Positions 13,926 through 25,800 of a DNA stretch of 64,000 bases are shown here, one piece after another. Source of the DNA: Homalodisca vitripennis (taxonomy: Eukaryota > Arthropoda > Insecta > Hemiptera > Cicadellidae); assembly GCF_021130785.1 (NCBI RefSeq), contig NC_060215.1, forward strand, positions 72,740,001 to 72,804,000. Reading direction: 5' to 3'. A program made the position numbers and the translations under genes. A model generated the notes under the pieces. The model was not told the origin of the DNA and ran no database searches. It saw nothing but the letters and a program-made list of their open reading frames with translations. Positions within the stretch are counted from its first letter, which is position 1. Each line of letters starts with the position of its first letter.

Positions 13926-14235
13926 GTAAGTAGTCTCAATCATTTCAAAATATTTAGTTATGCATGTGTGTGCCATATTGTAAACACCATACAGTTTGGT
14001 TTCCAGTAGTTTAACAATTACCACAGAAACTATCAATTTGGAGTTTTAAATAATTATGTATTTATGACAATAAAATACAGAACATTTCTGAAATTTGGCA
14101 TTGTTATATGTTACAAATATAGAACACTACTTTCTAAAGATTGGAATTCTTCCTTTTTTTCAAATGTCACAACCCTTAAGACATTCACACAAAAAAGAAA
14201 ATTAACCAATGTAATCTAAAACAAAGAACAGGATA
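13926..14235 (+). other. 5' part of CADPS intron
   Basis: Intronic AT-rich sequence after the GTAAGT donor, up to the first LINE relic. Nothing else is seen. Confidence 0.5.
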
Positions 14236-14239
14236 GTTA

Positions 14240-15345
14240 AGGACGAGAGAGCAATAAAAGACAAGAGACCTTCAGCCTTTTGTTTCTTTAATCTCAAATT
14301 CATGTGGTCTTACTTCCACAGAAGACTTATCAATTAATCTGGTAATTTTATGTGTGAAAACCCAATAAGTTTATTTTTGACTAAGTCTTCTCTTTGCTGT
14401 ATAAACAAAAGATTTTTAAGTTTATTGAGAAAAATATTATGGTCACAATCAGTTGAATGGTACAGTGAAACAATAATTAATTTGAATTTATCTAATAATA
14501 CAGTGGTTACTTCAAAATGAAGTTCTGTACAAAATTCTGTAATATCGAGGCCTTGCATGAAAATTATTGTGGACAAATATTAATGTACCTCCTCTAATCC
14601 GGTTTGCTCTACAGAAAGCAGATGCACAGTAAAAACCATTTGGAAAAGATGCTACTACTGATTGTTTAAGAAAATGCTCTGATAAGCAAATGACATATAG
14701 GTTCAATTCATTTTGTATGAAAGTTTCTAGAACAGTGATTTTGCCATTAAGACCTTGAATGTTTAAAAATAGCAATTTTATATTTATAATATTATTTTGT
14801 AAACGTGATGAGTTAGAACAATTTTTAAAATGACGAAAGTGCAAATTACCTGGTCTTAAGTTAGTTAAATTTCTATAGTTAGATTCCTTTCCTCCTCCAA
14901 AAAATGACTCAAAACCGATACACCCACAGGTTGCTCCAAAGGAAACTGATCACTATCACTTGTTACATTCACAAAAGAAACATGATCACTTGAAATGCAC
15001 TCATTTTGCTCACAGCACTTGTGAAGATGACGGAGTGTTGACCTCAGGTACTGGGGGTTTGTGACGTCAGAAGTTGTTATGAGGGGTGTTTGTTCTGGCT
15101 CCATGATACCGATGGCATTCTCCAACCCCCTCACAAAGCTAAGATATGGGAGGTAATTTCTCAACTTCCTGGTAGGATGTTCATCATAGATAACAATACT
15201 GACAGAGACTCCTGTGACTTGACTAAATTGTAGTACCCTTGCAGCAAAATGTTCTGCACTAAAATTAATAGTGGGCATTTACAAACTTCTCTAGACTGTA
15301 GTATGGCCAGTTCAGCAACCAGTGGCAGATGGTCTTTGTCAATTG
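14240..15345 (-). pseudogene. LINE fragment: upstream ORF piece plus endonuclease N-terminal half
   Basis: On the minus strand, a 137-codon ORF (15278-14865, including FSAEHFAARVLQFSQVTGVS) is followed by the start of a LINE endonuclease (14844-14334). Visible motifs are LLFLNIQGLNGK, VICLSEHFLK, a CASAFCRANRIRGGTLIFV block and KFKLIIVSLYHS. The endonuclease frame shifts once near 14550. An in-frame-like run upstream of the first Met (15340-15280) extends the ORF. The fragment stops before the endonuclease C-terminus and before any reverse transcriptase, so it is 3'-truncated, which is unusual for a LINE. The first ORF is likely this element's ORF1 or ORF2 leader; I could not assign a domain. 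Confidence 0.6.
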
Positions 15346-17400
15346 CTAGTGGGATTGATGAGCTTTTATTTCATCAGGAAGCATGTTCCAGTATTTGGTA
15401 CTAATGTATGATGGTGTTTTTGTCTCAAGTATAGTTAGGAGGTGGATAGGAAGGGGATAATTGTTGGCCCTCATTTTCTAATAATTGTGGATGTCTGCTC
15501 CTTTGGTAAGAATTTGCTTGTTTATAAATATGGTTGTCTCCAGGATAAAAATTACAACAAAGTCCAAAATCTCTGCAAGAGTCCAGTGGCCTAGGTCAGA
15601 GAAAATGTGAATTGCCTTTTTCTGAAGTATCAAGACTCTATGGAGGTTTGCTTTAGAGGAATTTCCTCAAGCAGTTAGACAATATCTAAAATGGGTTTAG
15701 AATAAAGCATGGTACACTAGTTTAACTGTGTTTGAACTGCTCACATGCTTAAGTCTTCCAAGATGTATTGAGAGGAGCCTAGTTGTTTTACAATCTGGTC
15801 TATATGAGGGTTACAGGATAATTGGTCAACTATCAGTGCTCTAAGATATTTTGGCTGGTACACTCTAGTCAGTTCCAAGTATTTCAGCTGCTTTATTTTT
15901 TCTTCTTCCAAAGAAAATCTGCTGACTTATATTTTCGTTCAGGACCAGAACATTTACACTACAATACTATCAGGCCATATTAACTGCAGTGTATGACTGT
16001 TTTTCCAGTGTTTCAAGTGTCTGGTTCTGGAGATGGAGCACACTAAGTAGTTTGGAAGGTCACTTACATACATTATGAAAATAATTGGTTCCAGAATAGA
16101 TCCTTGTGGCAAACCTCCAGTCACAAACATTTGGCTAGATGTGTTATTTTGGGTCTTGTTTTTCAAAATAGTTTTTATTTCAACTGATTGGGTTTGATTT
16201 GTAAGATAGCTCTTAAACCACATTAAATCATTTTGTTTGACACCTTTATTTCCCAACTTGCATAGCAAAATTTTATGATTTACACTTTCAAAAGCCTTGA
16301 TATAATCTAGTACAATTACACTTGCTGTGTCACTTTGTTATAAAGATGTTCTATAATCTGAGTTAAGGCTGTTAATGTAAAGTGTCCAAGTATAAATCCA
16401 TGCTGTTCTTCTGGTGTAAGATTGTTTGGTATTATATGATCAGCCTTTTGAGAACAATTTTCTCAACAAGTTTAGATATTCGGAAGAACTGGTATTGGTA
16501 AGTAGTTTTCTTGCTTGCTGTTACGCCTCCCTTGAGTTTTTGATTAACTATTGTAATTTCTAACATGCTTGGAAAGACTCTGAGAAGAAAAATTATTTAT
16601 TATGTTGGCTAAAGGATGTGCGAGTTCTTTTCCACATGCTTTTTCTATTTTAGAAAACATTTCATCGAAGCTATCTGATGATTTTGACTGCAGGGATGTG
16701 ATGGCTTTGAGAACTTTATTATGGGTGGTGGACCAGAGAATAAGAATATTATTGTAATTGCTAGATAAAGCTTCTAAAACAGGTATACTTGGTGTGGTGT
16801 TCGTCAATGATTTTTCGGCTGCAATTTTGAAATAAGAGTTAAGTTATTCAGTAACTTTAAAAAAGTCAGCTATTGTTTTACCATTAGTGTTTAGTAGCAT
16901 ATACGCTTTGTGTGTAGCACTTCCTGTTATTTTATAAGCTTGATGTGTTTGTTCAATTTTTTTTAATGGTCTCTGGTTCATATTGAGCAGTATTATATTT
17001 TTCTTTTTAATGGAGATTTTATTCACAGGACAGACTACATTAACATTATAGGCCAGTATTGTGGATAATGCATTATAGGCTTCTTCAGCACTATAAGTAT
17101 TATAAACTTCATGCCAGGACTCTGTTTCCAACATATGTTTGAAAGTTTGAAGCTACTGGTTATTTAGTTATCTATGTTCAGTTGTTACAGGAGCAGACTT
17201 ATTAGATGAAATGCACATTATGTACAACTCTATAAGAGAGATGTGGTTCTCTCTTATTATTACTGAGAGTTTATTTTGATGAAGGTTGGTCCCAACAAGA
17301 TCAAAACCTCCTAGTCAAATATTTGGATCATTAACCTTCTGGAAGTCATATTCATCTGCTGAATTGAAAGATAAAAAGATAAGAAGAAAAAACACATAAA
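15345..17400 (-). pseudogene. LINE fragment: endonuclease C-terminal end plus reverse transcriptase
   Basis: The minus strand reads, in order: an endonuclease C-terminal stretch with a GGFDLVGT-like motif (about 17310); a linker ORF (17134-16844); the reverse transcriptase N-terminal part (16807-16544) ending in PLANIINNFSSQSL; the palm segment (16268-15954) with WFKSYLTNQTQSVEI and GGLPQGSILEP...YVSDLP; and a terminal NMLPDEIK motif at about 15389-15366 that is typical of the LINE ORF2 C-terminus. Stops and frameshifts separate the pieces. It is a jockey/CR1-like non-LTR element, 5'-truncated. It is joined head-to-tail to the 14.2-15.3 kb fragment in the same orientation. Confidence 0.75.
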
Positions 17401-17559
17401 AAGAATTGTAGTTCTGAATTTTATGAGAATTCTACTTTAAACCTCCTCCATGATACTATGCTTAACAGAGTCTTTTCTTTTTACACTGATATTATGTCCT
17501 TATCTCTCCTTTTACTCATTACCATACTAGAGGTTTCGACTCTTCACTTTTACTATTTA

Positions 17560-18183
17560 GGCTGATCTTTTACTTGGAAATTCTGATTCCCTAACCACAG
17601 TGAATTCTGGAGAGGTTAAACCTAATTCCTGGTCCAAATTTTCACCTAGCACATCCACTGGCACTTGAAGTTCAGTAATGCCATCAATACCAACGAATGT
17701 TCCATGAGGTCCTAAAATAGTAATTGTTCATTGTCCACTAATGACTAACTTTGCAAGCTTTAATTGAATTTTACAAGATCCAGCATAAGCAGTTAAGGGG
17801 AGTACAAAAAACCGCTATTGCTCATTAATCAAAGTTTTGATATTGTTTACTTTGGAAAATCTTGCTACATTGGATCTCTTTATTAAATTCATTATCAAAC
17901 GGCTCTTAAATCTTAGTCATTTATTCACAGTCAATCTGCAGAAGTACAGTAACAGTTGCATCAGAACTACAGGAAAACCATTAGATAGTTCCAACAACAC
18001 TGGAGACCGATTTTGTACTGCGGACTGAAATCTCGTCTTTCCTAGATTTGAGACGTTCAGAAACCTTGCTGCATTTTTAAATGGTTTTAAAACATTCAGT
18101 TCAACCTCTTTAGGTCTGAGGCATTTAATAAGCCTGTGATTGTCAAAATAACCATAAACTATATCCTCACAACCAACAGCCAA
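17560..18183 (-). pseudogene. intronless pseudogene, parent not recognised
   Basis: One minus-strand frame runs from MAVGCEDIVYGYFDNHRL (18183) to about 17563 with only three stops in about 205 codons. Protein-like segments lie on both sides of the stops: CLRPKEVELNVLKPFKNAA, SPVLLELSNGFPVVLMQ, TILGPHGTFVGIDGITEL and LGLTSPEFTVVRESEFPSK. Keeping a single frame over 620 bases with few stops suggests a former coding sequence without introns, either a processed copy of a host gene or an uncharacterised transposon ORF. It lies directly upstream (minus-strand sense) of the LINE relic, so it could also be that element's ORF1. I could not match it to a family. Confidence 0.45.
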
Positions 18184-18479
18184 ATATACTGTGGTTCAAC
18201 TTTGACTAAAATAAAAATAAATACTAAAACACTCAGAAAATCTGTTGAGTAAATATTAATAATAACATAAAAATTGAATCTCACCTAAATTATACAACCT
18301 TGCCTTTCACCAGAGACAAGAAATAAGTGTTCCTTCTCAGGCCTTATAAGCATTGAGATTTGACCCCTCCACTCAAATAAGGGAAAATAGAAATCAGCTG
18401 CCCCACAGCTTAAAACATCATCTCAGTCATTACCCTAGGAGATTGATCGTTTCTTACTCTGAGATTGGAGCAGCTAAAG

Positions 18480-18730
18480 TAACTTAAAAGTCCTAAGCTG
18501 AAAGAAACAGAAGTAAGACCATGAGGTCAACTACTGACAAGCGATAAAAATTCAAGATTAACAATAGTGCTAGCACAGTATCTCAAGGATCAGTGTTGGG
18601 ACCATTTCCTTTTTTATGTTATATTAACAAAATTTGACAAGCTATTAATTAATATATCTTGTTCTATCATCTATACATGTATGTAGATGATATCGGTTTC
18701 TTGTTATGTAATAAAAGGAAGACATTGCAT
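18480..18730 (+). pseudogene. LINE reverse transcriptase palm shard
   Basis: The plus frame beginning at 18578 reads VSQGSVLGPFPFLCYINK and, exactly 34 codons later and in the same frame, YVDDIGF at 18680. These are the QGS...LGP and YxDD motifs of a non-LTR reverse transcriptase at normal spacing. Two in-frame stops lie between them. It is opposite in orientation to the LINE pieces at 14.2-17.4 kb, so it is a separate insertion. Confidence 0.65.
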
Positions 18731-18874
18731 TAACAAATATTTAATACATTTAAAACGTCAACCAGTATTTCTACTAGATTTAAACTAAACAAAATATTTT
18801 ACATTTTCTTGTGCATAAGTTATAAAGGAAAATGTGTAATGCACTTAGTGAAGAATTAATAATAGTGTAGAGGC

Positions 18875-18990
18875 AAACAGGATTTTTCCGGACATTTGCC
18901 ATCGTTCAGTGAAACAAGAAAACAGTAACAGTGGTGTTACTGTTTTCTTGTTTCACTGAACGATGGCAAATGTCCGGAAAAATCCTGTTT
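18875..18990. repeat. perfect inverted repeat, 56-bp arms, 4-bp loop
   Basis: Arm 18875-18930 and arm 18935-18990 are exact reverse complements around the loop GTGG (18931-18934). The arms contain TTTTTCCGGACATTTGCC and GAAACAAGAAAACAGTAAC. The 11-bp direct repeat AGTGTAGAGGC occurs immediately left of the hairpin (18864-18874) and 45 bp to its right (19035-19045). The short ORF from 18963 across the right arm is not convincing as a gene. Confidence 0.9.
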
Positions 18991-19049
18991 CCTTCACAAT
19001 CCTTCCATCGTCAAAAATAACCTTTAAACAAAGAAGTGTAGAGGCTTTG

Positions 19050-20450
19050 GATGATACTTTATGTATAATTATATTCATAACATTTATCAAGAACAAGTTA
19101 ATAACCGGATGTAATAAAATGACCTTGAGTTGTAATCCACAAGAACCATTCTAAACTACAAACACCTTTAAGTCCATATAATTTTTAGTTATAGAGTAAA
19201 GGGAGATGTCTTGTTTTGAAGATATGATTAATAGACATCTAAACACTTTATAGTGTTATACACACTAATTTATATGAACTGTATAAAACTTCAAGTTTTC
19301 AACAGTAAATTTCAAAAATTCTTGAAATTCTATATCTGAATAATCAAATCAATTTACTTATTGCACATAACATTTGAACATTGTTACAAAAGTAACCACA
19401 AACTGGAGCATTTGCAATAGTATTTTGTATTGTAATATAACATGACATATACAAAATGTGATATAACATTAGAGGACGTAAAATAATTATTACAATAATT
19501 ACATAAAACATCATGTTACATAAAACAGGAAAAACATGATAAAACAGAAATGGTACTACTTATCCACTAGTATGTATTAATATATATACTACAAATTAAG
19601 CAAACCTATCATTTAACATTTCATCAATATCATAATGGGCTATAATGATGATTTAGGCAGATTGTTTAAAGAATGTTGATTTGGCAATAGATTTGTTGGC
19701 ACATTTGAGCTAAATATTCTATTCTGAGGAATTTGCTTATATTGAATCTCATGTATAATATGGCATAAATATGAAGGAAGAAGAAAATAGAAGTTTGAAT
19801 AAACAAATCAGAATTATTAAACCTTTGGAAAGAAACACTCATAACTTTGATCTTTATATCTTTTGAATGGTTACAGACAAAAGTTGATATTTACTACTCA
19901 TGTGTACAATGTTTACCCCCGTCTTTGATGTTTAATGGAATGTTTTCAACATAGAGGAGCTATAAAAAGTTCTTATGCAAGTCTGTGTTGAGAGGCACAT
20001 CATTTTAAAGCCCACTATTTTGTGAGTGTGAACGCTATGAGTTTCATCTCTAGAGGATCATCCTGTCAAAAATCGTGGCAGGCTAACGTTTCAAAGCATA
20101 TCATTGAAACATCTACTTTCTTATTATCTGTTACAACTTAATCAAAGCAAAAAACGTTGTTCGTGTTAAGTCAGAATATTTTTGGAAATTAATTGTCAAT
20201 GGATGTACAACAGTAATACTGTTTATGACCAATTTGCAATTTTTTTTATTAATTGATAAATTACATTCATAGCCTTAAAAATTAAAGTGACAAATAAGAA
20301 ATATATAATAACATTGAAATAAGAAGGGGTTTGTTTTGAATATTGGGTTTTACAAGTCTATTGTAGATAAGGTCATAACCTTTGTTATGAGCATCTCTTG
20401 TAACAATAATCTAATATCAGTGAAGAGTAAGTAATAGAATATTATGTTTT
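19050..20450. other. intronic stretch, no feature recognised
   Basis: AT-rich sequence without coding motifs, element termini or RNA genes that I can support. Confidence 0.4.
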
Positions 20451-20453
20451 CAG

Positions 20454-20517
20454 ATACTGTTTTCCATTTGGGAGACCAGAAGGAGCCCTGAAAGCTACCC
20501 TGTCACTTTTAGAGAGG
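20454..20517 (+). CDS. Cadps: CADPS/CAPS exon (b), 64 nt
   Basis: This exon supplies the last base of the shared Arg codon, then [21 protein letters not shown]. This is the near-invariant CADPS segment that directly follows ENQITNFR. The acceptor is TGTTTTCAG at 20453 and the donor is GTAAGA at 20518. It enters in phase 2 and leaves in phase 0. It is separated from the previous exon by a 6.5-kb intron that holds the permuted LINE pieces, an unidentified pseudogene and a perfect hairpin. The next intron is the shortest in the window, about 1.8 kb, and carries a long TA microsatellite. No stop or frameshift is seen. Confidence 0.94.
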
Positions 20518-20801
20518 GTAAGATGTGAGATATTATATAGATAGTTAATACAATAACAAAACTGCCTTAATTGCCTTATATGAGAATGGAATGGTACATA
20601 CATGTTCACTCACATACACATACATAAAAATTATATATTGGGCTAGTATAATAATTAATTTGATAAAACATGAAACACGGTACATTTTTATTTACCGAAA
20701 TGAGTTTCAGAAGCTATGCCATGACCACACTACTTAACCTAAAGTTGCTATAAAAAATATTAAATAAAAGCATTTGAATACGGAAATTTAACACATGTAT
20801 T

Positions 20802-20803
<2 letters not shown>

Positions 20804-20859
<56 letters not shown>

Positions 20860-20906
20860 GTACATATATATATATATACGTACATATATATATATATATA
20901 TATATA
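20804..20906. repeat. (TA)n microsatellite with two CGTACA-type interruptions
   Basis: About 100 bases of TA dinucleotide, interrupted twice by a TACGTACA motif at about 20858 and 20878. It lies about 290 bp after the donor of the second CADPS exon. Confidence 0.95.
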
Positions 20907-20909
20907 GTT

Positions 20910-22286
20910 CTTCTTTTATATATAATTTTTCCCTTTTTTCTCAATGTCAATAATTTTCATGATATCAAATAATCATGAAAGTTATCTTTTTAGTACATAT
21001 ATTTGAATTACAAGTCAGATTTGAAAAATATGTTAAATACCATACAAATTAATATAAAAAGTCAATATATGAACAATATTTCAAATTCAGATATTAACTT
21101 ATTGAAGAATAAAAAGTTATTATCCCTCCCTTACAACACTCCCATGCACATTTGGAAGCTAAAACAACAGGACTAATATCATAGTTTCTCTAAGGTTATT
21201 GTTTCAAAATATTGCAGGTAATGTTACAAGGAAAAACTACACTCATCCCTCCTCACCCACCCTTGCCATGCCCGCCAACGTAATGGTTGGAAAGTGGTTG
21301 AACTTGCCAGTATGGCATTCCTTACTCACAAAGCTTGCTGTTACAAAATATTTTATTGCTTTTCACCAGGCCAGGAATCGAAGGTGCTGGATATCGCAGG
21401 ATCAAATTTGACTGTGTTTACTGTAATTCACTTTTTATTAATCAGTGATAAAATGTTTGATCCTAAAATATTACTTATTCGTAATTTATCTGAGGAATGA
21501 AATCTTTTTGTAATTGTTTCACTTCAAATAGCAGTTTAGCAATTGGTGACACATTTATATACTTCAGAATAGAAGCTAAATAGTCTAAAACTAGGGTTTT
21601 ACAACTTTTAATGCTTTTATATATATCATATAATTCATATACTTATAATAGTTTCAAAAAATAGTATACTTTAACATAAAAAAACAGTGTTATGTTAAAT
21701 TCATTAAAAAAATTAAGCTTCCCTTTTACAGTTTAATTTAAATTGATACACAATTGTCATTAACAGTTTCAATTTTATTCTCAGTGTTTATTCTAACTTC
21801 CAGAAACAACTAAATATTTATTAAAACGTTTAAAATAGTTTTGATTTAAGTTTTCTTTCTTAAAAAGATATTTAAACAAGAATTAAAGTTAAAATTAAAA
21901 TTCAACTTCTAAGGGCAAATTTGTGTAGTTCTCATTATATTTTCAAAAGCATTTATTCACCTTTCTACTTGTAAAAAATACAGTTTTTCATATCACTGTT
22001 GTATAACTTTAAATGTGGAGGTCAAAAACTTGAATGTATCTTCCTTGATGCATAAGGTAAGCAGTCTATTTGTAAATGTTTAAAGCTCTTTGAGTCAACA
22101 TTAACCTTTAGCAAGGCAGTATTGCAAATTAACAATGTTCAAGCTGTCTTGTTCTCTCAGCAAGAAATACAATTTAATACTCTAAATTACATCTAGAGAT
22201 TCTACATTTTCATTGTATTTTTTAGTAGCGATCATAAATTAAAATTTTCTATGATTTGAACTAACACTTACTGGTTTTTATTGCAG
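20910..22286. other. remainder of CADPS intron 2 in this window
   Basis: Mostly AT-rich. A block at about 21200-21410 is less AT-rich and includes a tRNA B-box-like string (minus-strand CTTCGATTCCTGG at about 21371-21383), possibly an old SINE, but no A-box was found. Nothing else is supported. Confidence 0.35.
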
Positions 22287-22410
22287 GTTTTAATGAAAGA
22301 TATCGCCACTCCTGTCCCACCTGAAGATGTTCGAGGACTCATCAAAAAGTGCCTGGAGACAGCTGCGTACGTCAACTATACCCGTCTTTCAGCTGAGGCC
22401 AAAATAGAAG
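22287..22410 (+). CDS. Cadps: CADPS/CAPS exon (c), 124 nt
   Basis: The exon encodes [20 protein letters not shown], then [21 protein letters not shown] and one base of a split Asp codon (41 codons plus 1 nt). In CADPS this helical segment leads into the MUN region that engages syntaxin/SNAP-25. The acceptor is TTTTTATTGCAG at 22286 and the donor is GTAACT at 22411, weaker than the other donors. The SAEAKIE ending is followed in the next exon by DDLSGE, an insect-like version of this stretch. The downstream intron is 23.6 kb, the longest here, and is full of decayed retroelements. Confidence 0.94.
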
Positions 22411-22529
22411 GTAACTTAAGTGATTGAAAATGTGAACTGGAGCTAAACTCAAAATTCAATTGATTAAAAATGTCAATAATGTAATTTTGTTAACAACAAA
22501 TGGTCTGGATGAAAACAGTGTTTAAATAG

Positions 22530-22860
22530 AATTCTCTTTGATCTTAAGCTAGCATTTGATTGCGTAGGTCAGAACATTCCTCTGAAAAATTTGGATCAAA
22601 GGAATTGTTTTAAACTGGTTCAATTTATTTGTGATTAGCAGGTCACCATACACAGAAATTGAGTTGTCTTAAGTGGAAATGTAAGAAACCCCGCCCGACT
22701 CATCATTATAATACTACTATACTACTATTATAAACTTGTTCCTCAAGGCTCTATTTTGGAACCAATATTTTTCCATTTGTACATCAACAAAATACAATGG
22801 TCTCTAACATTTTTAAAACAAACATATATTTCTCATACTACAATAACCCTAAAAATATTG
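22530..22860 (+). pseudogene. LINE reverse transcriptase shard, fingers to palm
   Basis: The plus strand reads FDLKLAFDCV (the 'DlkKAFDcv' motif of reverse transcriptases) from 22537. After about 65 decayed codons follow VPQGSILEPIFFHLYINK from 22738. The motif order and distance are those of a non-LTR reverse transcriptase. Stops and an AT-rich insertion interrupt it. It begins about 120 bp after the donor of the third CADPS exon. Confidence 0.7.
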
Positions 22861-22869
22861 TATTTTTAA

Positions 22870-25800
22870 ATAGTATAATCAGTGTTACATATAAAAAATG
22901 AACCGGATCAGAATAAATTTTTAAAGGTGTTGAAGTATTTTCTGTGAAACAACCCTTCATGAATTTTTGAGTAATTCTAAGTAGGCTATAATAATTATGA
23001 TCATTTACATGTAATTATTTATATTTAATGTTTGATGCTATTTATGTAAATGATTTGTGCTGAGTAAATAAAGCCATTTTGACTTGAATTGATATAGTCA
23101 GTGTGTAAATTAACTGCAGTTGTTGGTTCACTTTATACACTCTATAACTAAAAGTTAAATATTGGTCTGAGGAGACAAGATTAGTTGTGGTGAAAAGAGG
23201 GGAAGGGATCTGCATTTGCCTCTTGATTGATTTACACATCTAATATACTCTCTGTTTTGTTATTAATTCAATAAATTGAAAAGGTCAATTTCTTTATTCA
23301 TTCTGAAATTTCTGAAAAGCACACAAACCACATTTTGGTTAAATGGCAACAATATTGACAGATTTATTGTGTAATCCATAAGAAACATTTAATTGCAAAT
23401 AAATTTTTAATATAACATACAAAAGTCTTAATTTAAATATTCAATTTTTTAAATTTATGTTTCCTTCAGTAATGAAGTATTATATACTACTAAATAGGCA
23501 TTTTGATTCTGTCTTTTTCAATATGAGTAAAACTATTATTATCTAATTCAATAATAGTATAATTGGTTTTGAAACTGTGTAAAAAAGTTAAAAATAATGT
23601 CCAGAGGTGAGCTTGGGTCAACTCTGAGTTCTTGGTGGAGTTTGATTCTTGACTCATTAACACGAATAATAAAATATGAATTCTAGATCTAATTTTATAA
23701 CTGTTTATGATATCTTATGTTCATAACATGCTTACTGTGCTTATCACCAATGAACTTTAATCAAAAATCAATTGTGTAGGTATAATCATTCTCAAATGAG
23801 GTATACTAATGTATAACCATTGTATAAACAGAGCCTACATATTTTCACTAATATGAGGTTTTAACTTACATCTTCAAGATAACAAGTATTATTTTATATT
23901 TGGACAATACAACCTCTGCTGTTACTTAAAATAATACTGTTACACTACTACTGTAATAAACCTAGACTCTTATACAATTTATTTTTACTGTCTGAATGTT
24001 TTATGAATGGCGGATGGGCTTGCTATGCATACGCTATAAAACAAATATTGTTAGATTTTGTATTTTCATTAATAAGGAAATCTTTGATCCTTGTTTGTTC
24101 CACAAAGAATTACTATTTCATACTCTCTTTATTAAATTGGCAAAAATTTAAATTGGAAATCGTACCATTGTGAGAAGTAAATAAAACAATTAGTTCTTAT
24201 CTGTAAGTTATTTAAAGTTAAAAGAATATTTAATTCAAAATACATTTTACTTTTTCAAGAACTTTTATACAATGTCAATTTTATGTAGATTACTTTAATT
24301 ATTAAAGTAACTTATTTGTAGTTGACACTATTTATTGTGCATAATATGAATAAAAATATTTTAACTTGGACTTTGAGATAAATTTTATTTAAAAACTAGT
24401 AGTATGATTTATTTCACATTACTTTAATCTGTTTTATAGTGAAAAATCATAAGAACAGTTCAGAAACAAACAAACTTCACACAAACATCTTTTTAACAAG
24501 TGAGATTAATTACAGTTCTTAGTTTTTATAATATAAAGTTATAAAAAATTAACAAGTTATGAAGCAACCAACATCAACATTGTTGTAATACAAGACATTG
24601 TACCCTCAGCACATCCACACATTTTTGAGAAAATACACCATTTATTAGGGAAGAATTGTCTAACTACATACCAATATAGTAATTAAAATATCAATATAAA
24701 GATTAAAAAATAATGAAATAAGTCATAGTAGATATAGTTTATTTATGTGTGAAAACTATTTAGTGATACATTTTAAATAATTTTAATAAGTTAATTACTT
24801 TTAGGATGAGAAACTGTGTGCTATGCATGCTATGCATAGATTTATTCTTGTCTCAGGAACATATACCTTTATAAATATTTTGTTATATATTGTTTTTAGT
24901 ATATAAGGCTAATGATGTCACTTGTTTTTGTAACCATTGCTGTGTGTGAAACATAATTTTTGTTACAATTGAGAGATTGATTGATTGCAGGTGTAAAATT
25001 CTGTGGCCATATATATATGGCCTATATATATCACTGTTTTGAATTCTTACCAGTTTTTAAAGCAATATCTTTTTTTATCAACGTTGAAGTCACCATAGCT
25101 ACATTATCTTACTTTCTTCATCCTGATGCTTTTTTACAAAGAGTTTAGCTATTGGAGTAGCGCCTTAGTATTACTTTTAGTTTTTCTGATGATTTGTTTT
25201 TTGCTGTAGGCAGGAATGTATTTTCTTATTTTTAGTTTTCCTTAAAACAAATGGTAAATGTTGATTTTTAAAGAGAGTCTCTTTTAATTGCTATTAAAGT
25301 TCATTTGAAGCACCTCAGAATTTTCCTTATATGCAAACAATTAGAGTGATAAAAAGCGTGAAAAAAGAGTTTGGTTTAATGAATTTTTAATACTTAAAAT
25401 CAATGGTAAACTTAATTTATAGTCTGATATATATATATACCATGTAATATCAGCTACATAAAATGTAGTAAGTGTACATGTTTAAAGTAAGTAGAAAGGC
25501 AAGGCTTAGTTCTATTAGTTTTTATTTTATTTTATAGATACGTAATAATACATTATGCTTCACAAAATTAGATGTAACATCAAAAAGTCTACAACTCCTT
25601 TGCACTGTTTTCTAGAATAGGTCTCTGGCAAGTAAATGTAAATCACAAAATTAATGAGTTTTCAGAAGTAAAGTTATCTATCAACAGAAGAACACCATCT
25701 TATCAGCAACGTTTTGAGATGACAAACAATTAGTGAGGTGTATATCCCATGGTAAGCCTGGTTTTACACTGCATATAAACACCATTAATACTACAGCTGT

